A stretch of 64,000 nucleotides of DNA from Macrotrachela quadricornifera (taxonomy: Eukaryota; Rotifera; Eurotatoria; Philodinida; Philodinidae): positions 1-64,000 of the forward strand of contig JAJEKB010020438.1 in NCBI GenBank assembly GCA_022393335.1, read 5' to 3'. This document shows positions 22,413 to 35,787 of the stretch, one piece after another (positions within the stretch are counted from its first letter, which is position 1; each line of letters begins with the position of its first letter). A program made the translations under genes and the position numbers. A model generated the notes under the pieces. The model was given only the letters and a program-made list of their open reading frames with translations. It had not been told where the DNA came from and ran no database searches.

Positions 22413-25400
22413 ATGTTCATTCTGGTAATATATACTTGAATATAATTATTTTTAATACAAATTTATTTTATTAGTTTTTCATTGTAAATTTATTTATAAC
22501 ATGTTTGGGATGGCATCATTTTGATAATAGTCGATTTCATTGTTGGCCTTCTAATGCTTCAGCAATATTAACAGATACACTTGCACAATATGGTTATAAC
22601 TGTAAAGGTATATATGTAATTGTTTGAGTTTTTTTTTTATAGAAATTAATTTGAATATTTCAGGAGTTAATATACATTGGATAAAATCTCCACCAAAACA
22701 AGGTTATTTTATTAAACTGAAATTTCTTAAATTTTTCATTTTATTTTTATATATACGATTTTTTATTTTAGTTATTCAAAATGTTCCATTTAATGTATCG
22801 TATTCAATTGATTTATTACCTCAATTCTTTGATTGGGCTATTTATGAATTACCTAAACCATTATATACGTTCGTATTATTCATTTATATATTGATAAAAA
22901 CATTTTTTTTCTTTTCTATTTTTTGTTTTCATTAGATTATCAAATCAAACAATGAATAATAGTCAGGCCTGGCATCATTGGTGTAACAAACATGAAACTA
23001 CTATTGATGTAACTGATCCAAAAATTGAATTTGACGCTTGTCTATGGCATATTAATGTGCATGTATGTCCAATTGGACGTTCAGTTTCATATTGTGGACC
23101 CTGGTAAAGCATTGGCGTTTTTTTTTGGTTGAAAAACTTTGATGATAATATTTGTTATTGTATTCAAGGATTCCACCTAGTGGTGAAATATATCATAGTA
23201 CAGTTATGGCGGGACCTGCAGCTCGTAGTAAGTTGTTATATAGATATAGATATAATTTAAACGAATTGACAATTGTTTTTTCTTATAGTTTATGAAAGTA
23301 CAGTGATTATACCTGTATCTGGAATAGTAGAAATTATTGCACATTTTAAAATTGGTATAAACGATTGGATTCATATTGCTTTAGTTAGTACAAATATACA
23401 AGTTAATCCTAAAACAAGTATATTATTTATTTGAATATTAAAACAAATATTTGTAATGATGTTTATTTTAGTTTGTGGAGATAAATATTGTGATTTAACC
23501 TATGAAAATTGTTCAAATTGTCCAATAGATTGTGGTAAATGTACATTAAAACCTTTTTATATTGGTTTAATTATTACTATTGGTATTCTTTTACTTGCAT
23601 CACTTATTACATTTGGTCTAGTAAATAAAATAAATGAAAATTATTATTGAATTTTTTTCTTTTATTTATTTAATTATTAGTATTTTAAAATTCGAGAACA
23701 ACGTCTTTTATGGGATTCAAGTTGGATTATTGATATAAAAGAAGTTCAACGTAAGATTGATTTTGTATTAACATTGTCTCATGCAAGAACATATGAATAG
23801 GTTTATAAAGAACTCTATCGTGAGCATGTAGATAAAAGTTACAATTTCCTAAAAAGAACAAAGCACAGATATCAATTCTGTATGAATATGTATGCATCTT
23901 TTCGTTATATAGAATTCGAACATATAAATGTTATCTTCTAAGACGAATTTGTAACTACTTCCACTGGTAATAGAAACAAAACTGGAAGAAATCATGAGTA
24001 TCTGATGATTATGAAACATATACGTACATGAATGTTAATGACTATTAGCAAAGTGGGGAAAACGAGCATATCTTCTCAGTTAGTATATTTAAAAAATCAT
24101 ATATTTTGTAAAAAATACGTATTTGATAACATTGAAAAGGCTTATTTCGAAACATCTCTCGATCAATGTTCTAAGTCATACTGACATCCATCAACAGGAA
24201 CGATCAAGAATTTGTTAACTTTATAGAAGAAGACGGCTATGAATTAAAAACTTGATCGAGAGACGTTGCGAGATAAACCATTACTATGTTATCAAGCAAC
24301 GTTGTTGGATTAATTTTATCTTGCAAAAAAAAATGAAATATTTTGAATGCAAAAAGAAAGGTGCTATTCGCCTTCATCATTTTAGATAAACTGCGTTATA
24401 TAACTCCTTGTAACACTACTCCTATTTTACACATTATATCATCCTACACGATTATATCGATGTTTTTTTTTGTCTGTATTATACTGTTTTCTTCCATATC
24501 GAACAGGTTTTATACAATCGAAAATCGACTATCTTTATCGTATTAAATGAGATCTTTGTCGATCATAGAAAAACGAATGAGTTAACGCTTTTGAAACCTT
24601 GTTGTATAAAAATTTGGAATAAAAATCAAGATGTTATAATCATTTGTAAAATTTAGACCATACCAAAGTACAATATATCCTCATTTAACTTCCTTTTTCT
24701 ATGCAAAGACCAAAAATGATCCCAGTCGATAGTACATAGTTTAAAATGGGACGAGATATGTTATTCTACTTTTCGAAGATGAAGCAAACAGCTAGTTTAC
24801 GTCTCTCAATTTTAGATAAAAATATATTCGAGAAAGTTCATATTTCTCTAGATGTTGATATACGTTTGTGAAGAAGAAAAAGTTTTCTATCGAACAAATA
24901 TAGAAATTAACTTACATGGAATGTTATTATTCATATGAAAATAAGAGATAAAATCGATATTTTTTCTTTTGCTAGCCATTCGTTCACAACAATCAATCAG
25001 TTTAACATCATTAAATAATCTACCAAAGATTCGTATTGATCGACAAACAAGTGAAACTAATTTAAGTATTGCAACAAATATTTCAAATATAAGTTGTATT
25101 CAACAAATTTTTTGTCCTATTGGTTATTTGTAAGATTTATTTAATTAAATTCAAAAAAAAAATATATTTTTTTGTTTTGTCTTTTATATCAACAGACGAC
25201 ATACTTGTGTAGCTATTCGTAAATATAAACATAAACATTTTCAATTAACACGTCGTGTACGTGAACAAGTTCGTCTTGTACGAACATTAAATCATAATAA
25301 TATTTGTAAATTTATGGGTGCTTCATTATTTCCAAATGAAGTTATAATTTATATGGAATATATGTCAAAAGGTTCTTTACGTGATGTTCTACAAAATGAT

Positions 25401-28400
25401 AAAATACCAATAACATGGGCATTTCGGTAAATATTATATAAAATTAATAGATTAATTAGAAAGAAAAAAAAAAATTTTTATTATAGATTTTCATTTGCAA
25501 TGGATATTCTTAATGGTTTATCATATATTCATAGTCGACATCTTATTCATGGACGATTAAATTCATCAAATTGTCTTGTTGATCAACGATTAACAATAAA
25601 ACTGACTGGTATGTATGGATTCTTTTTATTTTTAAATAAAGTTTTTTAATTGAAATTTAGATTATGGTCTTGATGATTTTCGTTTGACTACTACAAGTAC
25701 TAATTCTTATATTCAATCTGTTGAAGCATATAAAAGAGTTTATTATGCACCTGAATTAATATCAATACATGAATTAAAATTAACACCACCAATTGATATT
25801 TATTCATTTGGAATTATTTTAAATGAAATTGCTACTCGTTCAGAACCATTTGGAGTAAAATAAAAAAAACTAATTCATTTAGTTTTTGATTCAATAAAAA
25901 ATTATAATTAAATCTTTTAATTTTTTAGGATGATAATATTGAAACAATTATGAAAATAGATTATCGTCCAAAAATAGCTTTAATGACACATGATGTTAAA
26001 AATGAAATTGAAGATGATTTTTGTCCATTACCATCATCTTATACTCGAATTGTTAAACAATGTATTATAGAAAATCCATTTGATCGTCCATTATGTAAAG
26101 ATATACAAAAAAGTTTAAAAAAAATGTGTCCATTACAAATGAGTCCAATTGATTTAATATTTAAAAAAATGTCTTTATATCAAACAAGTCTTGAACAAGC
26201 TGTACAATTAAGAACATATGAACTTGAACAAGAAAAACAGAAATCTGAAAATCTATTATATAGTAAGAAGTTTATACTGAATTGCTAGATTTTATATTCG
26301 CTCTTTAAAAATATTTCAATTAAAAGTAAATACATTACAGATTGGAATAAATGGAATTCTAGGGTTTTCTACAGAAAAAAAATTTTTATAACTATGTTTT
26401 AATTTTCGGAATATCATCTGTTTCACACGTACTGACTTCACAGGTATACACAAGAGTATAATATAAATCGAATCTCGTGTATTCCGCTAACAATCGATAC
26501 TTATTAGATATTTTTAATATTAATGTTGTAAATTATTGTAGGCGCAATAACATCTACCAATCGGTCATTTATTATAATTCATAAAAATTTCTTGAGCAAG
26601 AGAGTCATGTACTATGGAGAAATTTTGAACTCTGCATGTGTCGTGTATATAACACGACTATGGCTGAGTAGTTATATTGTTCGAATCTTGATCCTAACAG
26701 ACACAGAATGACTCTGAACAAGTCACTAGAGACTATTTATCTCGATTCATTCGTCCAATAGCATATGAATATGCGATTGACATCTTTAAAAAGCTCTCGT
26801 GACTATTATAAGGTTAGTCAGATCAACATTCTGTCCAGGACTACAAGTAGTGGTAGTTCTCGGAAAAATATCAGGCTTTCAAAAGTGTCTCTGAACAGCA
26901 TTTCGTAAGGCAGGATAGTCTTCTTCTGACGAAGAGTTTGGCTTGCAAAAATACATTGATAATCTTTCATCGGAGTATTGATGAAATTTATTCTTGAGCT
27001 TTTTGAGCAAAAAAGACATGAACTATAGACAAATCTTGAACTCTATGCATGGCAAGCATAAGAGAAAAAATTCAACTCGAATTTCTAGATTAAAAATTTA
27101 AACATTAGAGCATCTCTCTTTCCCGAACGTTAATATGAAAAATTTTTCAATCTTTTGTTTTTTTTTCTTGTCATATATAATTTGTAGTGTTAAGATAAAA
27201 AAATTCGATTGAACTCAAAACTTACTTCACATATAGTAAACATTATTTGAGATGGATATTTTCTACTATTATAAAAAATCTTGTTCTGGTGATTTTTAAC
27301 AGATCACTAAAATTTGCTGATTATATGTACTATTACGGAAAAAAATCGCTGTCTTCAGCTGAATACAAACTTATCATATATTAATACATTGTCATATGAT
27401 CCATTATTCGCATAAACTATCTGTTCTTTTGGATTTATACGAATATACAGTTTTTAATTTATAATTCCTCTCTAATAAATCAACTTTTCTCAGATATAAT
27501 TGTTTCCGACTAGATTTGATCTTTAATACATTAATTGAGTGAAAGCTCTTAAATTGTAGATTCTATATTTATAGTAAAAAATTTTTTATTATTATAGGTA
27601 TGTTACCAAAAAGTGTTGCTGAACAATTAAAAATTGGACAAATTGTAACTGCAGAATATTATGATAGTTGTACCATCTATTTTAGGTATTTATTTTGTAT
27701 TATTAAAATTTAATCTTAATCTTTCTATCTAGTGATATTGTTGGATTTACAACTATTGCAAGTCAATGTAAACCTATTGATGTTGTTGAATTTCTTAATC
27801 GAGTTTATACAACATTTGATACAATTATTGATCGATATGATGTTTATAAGGTTGAAACAATTGGAGATGCATGTTCGTAATATTACATAGACTATAAAAA
27901 TAAAAATTTCAATTTGATTTTATATATAAAATTTTAGATATGGTTGTTTCTGGTGTGCCAAAAAAGAATGGTGATGAACATGCAAATCAAATAGCAACAA
28001 TGGCACTTGAACTTATTCGTCAATCAACAAATAATTGTCTTATACCATATTCAAATAATGAAAAACTTCGAATACGAGTTGGTTTACATTCAGGTAAATA
28101 TAAGATTTTTATAAAATTTTTATATTAGAATTTATTTTAGGACCTGTATGTGCTGGTGTTGTTGGTTCAAAAATGCCTCGGTAAGAAAAAATAATCGAAA
28201 TTTATATTAATTTATTTTGTATAGCTATTGTCTTTTTGGTGATACGGTAAATACTGCGTAAGTTTTTTATTTATTTATTTATTAAATAAAATTTAAATAA
28301 GATTTTATTTTAGATCACGAATGGAATCGAATAGTGAAGGTACATCTAATGTGAATTATTTTAATATTTATAAATTATAAATAATTTTAGCAAATAAAAT

Positions 28401-29202
28401 TCATATGACAAAAGATACAAAAGAATTACTTGATAAAACTGGTCGTTTTCTAATTGAAAAACGAGGAACAATACATATAAAAGTAAGAGATTTCACTTGA
28501 ATTGTATAAATATTTGAATTATTTATCTTTATAGGGCAAAGGTGATATGGTTAGTAAAGAAATATTTTCTTATTGACAAAATTTAAGATAATATATCGTT
28601 TTTTTTTTGTTTAGACTACCTATTGGTTACTTGAAGAATTAGAATTAAAAACTGATTGTATTGAAAAAAATTTTTTATATGTACAACCAAGTATGTATGA
28701 TAATGAGATAATTATATTTCTTTTGAGTATTTCAAATCAAATTTTAATGGTTAATAGAGACCATTTGTTAGAAAAAAATTTTCGTTCTGAATCTGTACTT
28801 CATATTTGTAATATTCTTAATGCAAGTTATTGATCCAAACTTCATAATCACATATAAAATATGAAATATATTTTTTTCAATTATTTATTTTGAGTAATAA
28901 TTATACTTGGCTATTAGGTTTAGAGTAATAATTTTACAGCGTCAAACATGTATCCACTTGATTCTAATTTTCTCGAAGAATATTTTTTTTCAATGAATTT
29001 TAGTACGACTTCCACCAATATATAAAAATGACAATTCATCATCGTCTGTCGTTCCAGGTCAGTTTTATATAACTAATATTAAAAATATTTCTACTTTTAT
29101 TTTATGCTATATATGTTACTAGATTCAATAAATATTTTAATGCCTAATCGTTCACCATCACCACGCAAGATAACTACTTTCAATTTAATTTCATTAGAAT
29201 AA
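22413..29202 (+). CDS. Receptor (membrane) guanylate cyclase with a short atypical ectodomain
   Basis: Twenty-five exons assembled in frame (main ones 22475-22607, 22936-23103, 23472-23620, 25196-25426, 25929-26262, 27733-27872, 27938-28093, 28391-28482) give about 896 aa. Order: signal peptide MFILFFIVNLF split by intron 1; Cys/Trp-rich ectodomain of only ~220 residues ending in a CGDxxC...CPxDCGxC motif; one membrane helix ending near residue 262; pseudokinase domain ([11 protein letters not shown] for HRD, DYGL for DFG near 455); then the cyclase from about 631. Catalytic SDIVGFT and ETIGDAY supply both metal Asps, and the guanine-selecting Glu plus Cys (RYCLFGDT) mark GTP as substrate. 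NTASRMES is intact. It should make cGMP in response to an unknown ligand. Very long introns at 23751-24975 and 26263-27597. The 3' end could alternatively read through the donor at 28691 to a stop at 28831-28833. Confidence 0.9.
26583..27060 (+). repeat. Candidate degraded tRNA-derived SINE in a guanylate cyclase intron
   Basis: Inside intron 14, TGGCTGAGTAGTTA (from 26660) resembles a tRNA A box and GTTCGAATC (from 26679) a B box, but they are far closer than in a real tRNA. Downstream CTCTGAACAAGTCACTAG and AAAAGCTCTCGTGACTATTATAAG recall tail motifs common in metazoan SINEs. A related segment (TTGAGCAA...GACATGAACTATAG...TTGAACTCT) occurs at about 26592-26640 and again at 26993-27045, as direct repeats bounding the unit. 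Assignment is tentative. Confidence 0.4.
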
Positions 29203-30248
29203 AAAAGATTATTATATTTACAAAAAAAAACTCAACTTTTTTTCTATTTATAAATTTTTCATATTGAAATTTATGTAAATAAATAAAAATTATACAAATT
29301 TTGAACATTTTATAATTGTATATAGAATAAATTCTCGTATGTATAAAATATTCATTTGTTTTATTATTACTTTAAATATTATTTTTCAAAAAAACCCCAT
29401 TTATTTATTCTTTCGTTTATTATTGAATTAAAATAGATAAAGAAAATTGTAGAATTTTATATAAAATGTCCTTGACGACATGAATTTATCTGTCGTTTTG
29501 TAATCAAACGAATGTCAATGAACAGTTATCTCTCTAGCGATCACTTTGTATATACACATATGTATATATATCGTGCACGTTCTTGTGTCATATATATTCG
29601 TATGTTATCCCTAATATCCGTTATTTTCCTTTCTTTTCCTCGCCTGTCTCTTTCCCTCTCTCTCTCTCTCTCATCCCTCTTTCCATATCTTCGTCTTCTT
29701 TCATTTTACTTTTTCTTTTATACCACGTCGCTACCTCTAACATCACTATCATTCTCTTTCGATGTTGTGTGCTTTTTTTCTTATTATATAGTTGCATACA
29801 TTTGATTTTAGTCGACGTGTGTTTGTGGCATATACTTCATCATTTCATTTTCGCTCTATTGTCTATGTTTTGTACCCACACGCGCATGTCAAAGAGATAA
29901 GTGGTTACTATTAGCATGTTGAAATGCGCATTTCTTACTAAGATTTAATATATATTTTTTTCAATCGATCTGAAACAAATAAATAAATATTAAAACCAAG
30001 AAAATCAAAATTTCAAGTAAGTAAAAGATCTTAAAATAAGCAGATGAATTGATTATGTGTCGATAAGGCGAATCTGAGCGATTGGAAATAGAAAAAAAAA
30101 GAGGAGGGAGCTTCTAATGACCATGTACGAGATAGGTCGTGATATTTACGCATGCTGAGAACTCGACACATACGTACACATTTGTTGGACGATCTTGACA
30201 CATCGCCTATTGTCGTCAGTCACTTTTTTACATATACGTATAAGTTGT

Positions 30249-30284
30249 AACAACAACAACAACAACAACCACGACGACGACGTC
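30249..30284. repeat. CAA/CGA trinucleotide microsatellite
   Basis: About seven CAA units run into ACGACGACGACG. Non-coding context upstream of TGIF. Confidence 0.8.
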
Positions 30285-32188
30285 ATTTCTCTATGATCAG
30301 ACATCATCAGCAGGAAAAAGTATTTGAACGGTTGTACATATAAACAAAGAAATGACAGCTGTATAAAGTAGCCCCATTGCCTTTCTTTCCTTTTTTTTTG
30401 ATAGTGACGTTGGCCACCACTTAGCAATAGAAAAAAAATTCTTTTGCGTGCTATACCCTGTGGGATTTTGACTGCTGTCAAAGCAAGAATAGCAACAGCA
30501 GCCGCTCCGATAATGAGACAATGCTATTTGGTCTAAGGCATATAATTGTTGTTGAATCCGAAAAAAAAACTTTTGCTCCCGTCTATCTATCTGACATTCG
30601 ATGTATGTTGTCACATTTATGTCAAATCTCGTCTTAGAGATTTCGACTTGTGCAATTATCAATCATCTTTTATATTCATATACCACGTCTTTGACAGTTC
30701 GTTGTCTTGTCTGTTTGACACATCTTCTTGTTCTTTATATGAATGCTGTTATTTCAACTGATGACGTTGCCCGAAAGATACATGTTTTTCCGATTTGCTT
30801 CTTACTGCTAGAAGCGTTGATAATGGTGGGTTAAGGTTGTGCACAGTGGTGTTGATATTGTCATTGTGTCTGTATGTGTGTGGGAGGCGAGAAAAAATAA
30901 TTGAGAAGCAAAAATGACTGTAAAAGAAGATATACATCACTGAATTACTGATCTATATTGTTCTCTCTTTTTCTCTATATTTCATCGATGATAAACCGCT
31001 ATCTTTCTTTCTCCCTCTCCTGTTTGATGTCGATGCAATCATCAGTATAGTAGCGCGTAAAAGATCACATCCGTGAGGATACATATTGATGAGCATTGTG
31101 AGAGAGAGAAAAAAAAGAAATAACAAGTTACTAGTATATAAATATATAAAGAATAAATTAGATTAAGTGAAAATAGGTGAGTAGAATTGATATAAAGTTT
31201 TTTATTATTTTATTTCAATTTAAAACATATGTTTGATTAGTTATTTCTTTATCAAAAAAGATATATTCGTTGACTTTTGATTTTTCTTAGTGATTATATT
31301 AAATTAATATAATCAACAAAGAAATGAATAGCTGATGTTTTTGTTATTATTAACATATTGAATAGTATTTTTCAGTATTTAGATGAGAAAATACATCAAT
31401 ATCTAATAACACTATATATTATCAGAATGATTAATTGATAAACTTTTATTTTCTTCCAATAAGCTTTCAAAAAAAAAAAGTGTCAACTGTTCTTTATTTT
31501 CTTTTTATCTTTTTGACATTCTCAGAAATTTCTTTTTTTTTTTCTTTGTCTGTCTCTGGCTTACCGGCATATAATCAAAAAGCAAATTGTAGAAAAAGAG
31601 AGAGAGAGAGAGAGTATAAGAGATTGTTGACATAAGCAAAAAACCTAAGAGAAGAGAGAAAAAAATTGTCAACGAATGAAAATAACTGTATGGCACGCGT
31701 TTATGCGTCAAACGTATGGTGACAACTGGTTAACTTTAGTCAACGAAATTAAGGAACTATGCTGTATATTATATATATACATATATGCTGTAATAGAGGC
31801 GGAGAAACAGCTGCTAATAGAATATTAAGAAATACGCTTGCCATTGTTCGACATTCGCTTAAGTCAAGATGTGCGATTAGTTACAATGATATTGGTTCCT
31901 TCTTTTCACTCAGCTGATTGAATGCATTTTCTCTGTTTCTTCTTCGTCTTCTTCTTCATCTACTATTCCTAATTGTTATTGATGAAAAGCGAATTAACAT
32001 TGGCCCAAATCAATTATAGTGATGTGTATGTGTACGCAAAACAGACAGAAGAAAACGCGAAGTTCTGTTATGTAGGAGGAAGATAAGCAATGTGGGAATG
32101 ATGACAGACTGTTAGCTTAAAGAGAGTAATAGTCTCTTGACATAATGCATAAAGTATCTTAGACACTGTGAGTGATTTGTATTTGATC

Positions 32189-32230
32189 ATATATATATAT
32201 ATATATATAACTATATATATATATATATAA
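32189..32230. repeat. TA dinucleotide microsatellite
   Basis: Two TA runs separated by a short ACT interruption, upstream of TGIF. Confidence 0.85.
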
Positions 32231-34717
32231 AGGTATGAAAAAATATATTAAATTTCTATATAATTGAAATTAAATGGTATAATTCCTCGAGCTCTTTTTC
32301 TATTGTTATTTCATTATTTTTCTTGTGAAGAAAAAGAAAAAAAGACAGAAACAGTTGAACATCCCCTAAGGGTATATGTATATTTACTCTTGTGATGGTA
32401 ATATTAGTTTTGTTGTCTTTTTTTTTCTTTAGTGACATAATGAATGGATAGTCTTCTTCCTATGTCTAACGAACGACAATCGGTGACATTTAGAATAGAT
32501 AGTCTTTTGGGATAGATATATAGAAGATAGCTATAAAACCTTTATATTTATGCTCATTAAAATTAATTTAACATATATGAATGAATCATCTTCTAAGTGA
32601 TCCATTCAATTGATATGCATGATGAATGAGATAAAGAAATGATTCGGAAAAATGTTTGTTAGTTTTATTTTGAGTTGATAAAAGATACAATTTACGATTG
32701 ATTTCTTTTTAAGTGGAGAAGAAAAAAAACAATACTCTTGTTTTTTTTTCTTCGTATTTTTTTCATTCATTTATTTGCGTTTTTTTCTTTTTTTGTATGT
32801 ATCATTTGTCCTATTGTTGTGCATGTAATCACATTGTGTATATATATATATATATATATGCAATACTTGACAGTTTTGACATGTATTATCTATGTCTATG
32901 CGTAAATTTGAATCTAGGATGTCGTGTATGAATATATTCGTATTACTTCGTCACATGCCATTACACACTTACATTCTTTTGTTGTCGGTCTTCGTTTCTT
33001 CACACTCTGATCAAGTGAGTGAGCCTTTATGTATGTCAGAAACCTTGCTTCGTATATATACGCATATGCACATGCATGGACAGATCGAAATTGAAGTGTG
33101 TTGCTGTTTACTCTAGCTAATTTCCTTCGAGCATTTCAAAACAACGAACTCTTTCTTCTTACTGATTCAATTAGATAGGTGTAGAGATGTGACAAATTCC
33201 ATTTTTTTTTCTTTCAATTCAAAAATGAAAAGAAGGTAGTCACAATCCAATTCAGACAGTTGTGTATAAAAGGAAAAACGAAAGAAAGAAGAAAAAGAAA
33301 GAAAAATGAAGAACAATAAAACGTCAAAAGCGAGAAAGTGAGAGAGAGAAAAAGCATATGCACTCATAAGAGAAAAAAAAGAGATATGCAGTAGTAGATA
33401 ACAGGATTTGACAATAAACAGACACAAAACGTAAGTTTTTCTCGTTTTTCTTCTTGTGAAAGATAGGTTGTTATTAGACGAAAAAAAAAAGAAACAAGAC
33501 TTGTCCACTTGTTATGTTAGATCTTCTTTTCATCTCGGTAGGAATCAAAAAACTGATTGACAGATTGACTAATTTTTAGTAACGAAAAACATAGTAATAG
33601 TTCGTTTCCTGCTGAGACTATGAATTTCTTTCTATCAATGTTATCTCATTTTCTTTATTCCCATCGATCATCTTCAAGAAGACATATAAGACAAGCTTAT
33701 GTTTTTTTTTCTCTAAACGGATATTAAAACAAGTAGTTGCTTCGTTTTATGATGATGGATATCTGTAGACAGCTGTTGAGGTGTTTGTATGACTGCACAT
33801 GCTTAATTAGTGTTGATAGGTTCTCTTATTTTCTTCTTTCTTTTTCGAAAAATAGAGAGGAAACAGAAAAGGAAATATTTATAGACGAAGAAAAACATTG
33901 AAAGCCTATGTTAAGACTTTAATTTTAAAATTGGAATTGAATATAATCTTTTGATCGATTTCTTCTCTGTAATTTGTATTGATACATATGTGTGTATGTG
34001 ACCAATGCGTGCAAAACGAAAAGCAATGATTTTCGTCTATTCATTTTCTCATCCGATCAATATCGTACACATCAAATTAATCATTTGCCTGTTGAATAAG
34101 GTGATGTCGCATATCTTATCTCCTTTTTTTTTTCGATTATATGAAGAAAGGAGTATATGTGTATGTGTGTGAGAATAATAACAATAAAGCAGTAGAAAAA
34201 AAAATGATAGGTTAATGACACTCGAGTACATTTTTGTATTCCCTTCTTTCCTATTATCATTATAACAATCAGAGAAAGATACACAGTGGAATATATATTC
34301 GTAAGAGATGACATGTGTCTTTCGACAAAAACTTGATAACAGCATCCCAATTTATCTTCATTTTTACATTATATTCTTTCTATCAGCTGAGTTTTTAATA
34401 TAATGAAAATAAATAAGCGTCAAGAAAATATTTCATATACTATTATAAAACAATCATATGGTAATTATGAAACGCTCTTAGTTTCTGACTGCAGCCATCT
34501 GTATTTGATTCCCTGCTAGGGATTTAAAAGTAAAAAAAAAAACAGCAAAAATAGAAAAAAAAAGACGACACGCACACAAACAGTATGCATTCTCAGATAG
34601 TGTAAGATAAGAGACATTTTTTTATATCGTACATTGCACCTGACATATCATTTATAATATTTTGTTAAATTATAAAATTATCTATTTATTTTCTTTTTTT
34701 TTTTTGTAGAATATTCA

Positions 34718-35787
34718 ATGATTGATCATTCACACGATTCTCCACATTATCAAACAATGACAAATCTCCTTTCTCCATCATTATCATCGACAATAAACTA
34801 TAGCAATCATCATCAAGATCTTCTCTATCCTTCATCTATCTATCATCATTCATCAGAAGTTATTGTTAGTCCACATCGTTCATCTCTAATAATTCATTCT
34901 AATCATCAACAAAAACGACGAAATCAAACTATTGAACAAACAGATTCAGATTGTGATCTTGATAGTTCATCATCATCATCAATAACTAATTCATCTAAAT
35001 TAAAAAAACGTCGAGCTAATTTACCAAAAGATAGTGTAAGACAAAACTAAAAACAGTTGTTTTACGTTATATGAAACCAATTCTTTTTCTTTTTTCTTTT
35101 ATTTTTAAATAGGTTCGTATACTTAAAAATTGGCTTTATGAACATCGTTATAATGCTTATCCAACAGATGATGAAAAAGCTAATTTATCTCATCGTGCTG
35201 ATTTATCAATAAATCAAGTTTGTAATTGGTTTATAAATGCACGTCGACGTATATTACCTGATTTATTAAAAAAAGAAGGTACTGATCCAAAAAAATTTAC
35301 TATATCAAGACGTTTTTCACGTGATCAAAAACGTTCATCACCATCATTATCCGCTATCTGTTCGACAAGTGGAGAAAATACATCAAATGAAATATTATCA
35401 TCATCATCATCATCATCGTCATCATCAACAACAACAACTACAACAACAGCAGCAGAAATAAATCTTCTTGTCGAACGAAGTTCATCACCATCATTAATAT
35501 TAACAAATAATTCTAATGTTCTTAATAAACAATCATCATCTAATGAACCTTGTTATACAACGAGGCATCATGTTTTATTAAAACCAATACGTGATCCGGC
35601 TGTTATCAATTTAATATCAAGTGAACAACAAACACGTTTTGTTTGTCCAAATGATTCATTAACATCATCAACTAGTAATACTACTAGTGATCTTGCCGGT
35701 TTTCAACTTCTTGTTGATGTAGCTGTTAAAGAACTACATCGAATACAACAAGATAGCAATAGTAGTTTGCCACTACTTTGCAAATAG
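34718..35787 (+). CDS. TGIF: TGIF-type TALE homeobox transcription factor
   Basis: Exons 34718-35035 and 35113-35787 (77-bp intron) give 330 aa. A Ser/His-rich N terminus leads to a TALE homeodomain at about residues 95-160: [12 protein letters not shown], then [11 protein letters not shown] with the three-residue loop extension, then [11 protein letters not shown], followed by LPDLLKKEG and FTISRR. The intron splits the homeodomain after KDS, at its N-terminal part. This sequence, including the post-homeodomain stretch, matches TGIF1/2 more than PKNOX or MEIS. Known TGIFs bind TGTCA sites and repress retinoid and TGF-beta/Smad targets. The C-terminal half contains poly-Ser and poly-Thr tracts from TCA/ACA repeats (about 35395-35450). 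A splice acceptor 8 nt before the ATG marks a leader intron or trans-splice site. Confidence 0.95.

Larger units (their letters stand above)
29203..34709. other. 5.5-kb non-coding region upstream of TGIF
   Basis: No coding exon could be supported. Composition is less extreme than elsewhere, with simple repeats: CT run near 29657, CAA/CGA run at 30249-30284, GA runs near 31603 and 33338, TA runs at 32189-32230 and 32838-32860. Open frames here follow those repeats. It most likely holds the regulatory region and perhaps untranslated leader exons of TGIF, since an acceptor (TTTTTTGTAG, ending 34709) lies 8 nt before its start. Confidence 0.5.

Noticed and set aside
22608..22641. Alternative 34-nt intron in the guanylate cyclase gene (acceptor at 22641 instead of 22663)
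   Set aside because: It also keeps frame, but 34 nt is shorter than every other intron here; the 56-nt version is preferred.
26660..26695. tRNA gene suggested by A- and B-box-like motifs
   Set aside because: The boxes are separated by only a few bases and no cloverleaf can form; kept only as a possible SINE head.
28691..28833. Read-through C terminus of the guanylate cyclase
   Set aside because: It is open to a stop, but a good GTATGT donor and two further in-frame exons downstream favour the spliced end. Not excluded.
29512..29900. Two overlapping Ser/Leu/Phe-rich frames
   Set aside because: Produced by CT-rich simple sequence; no family resemblance.
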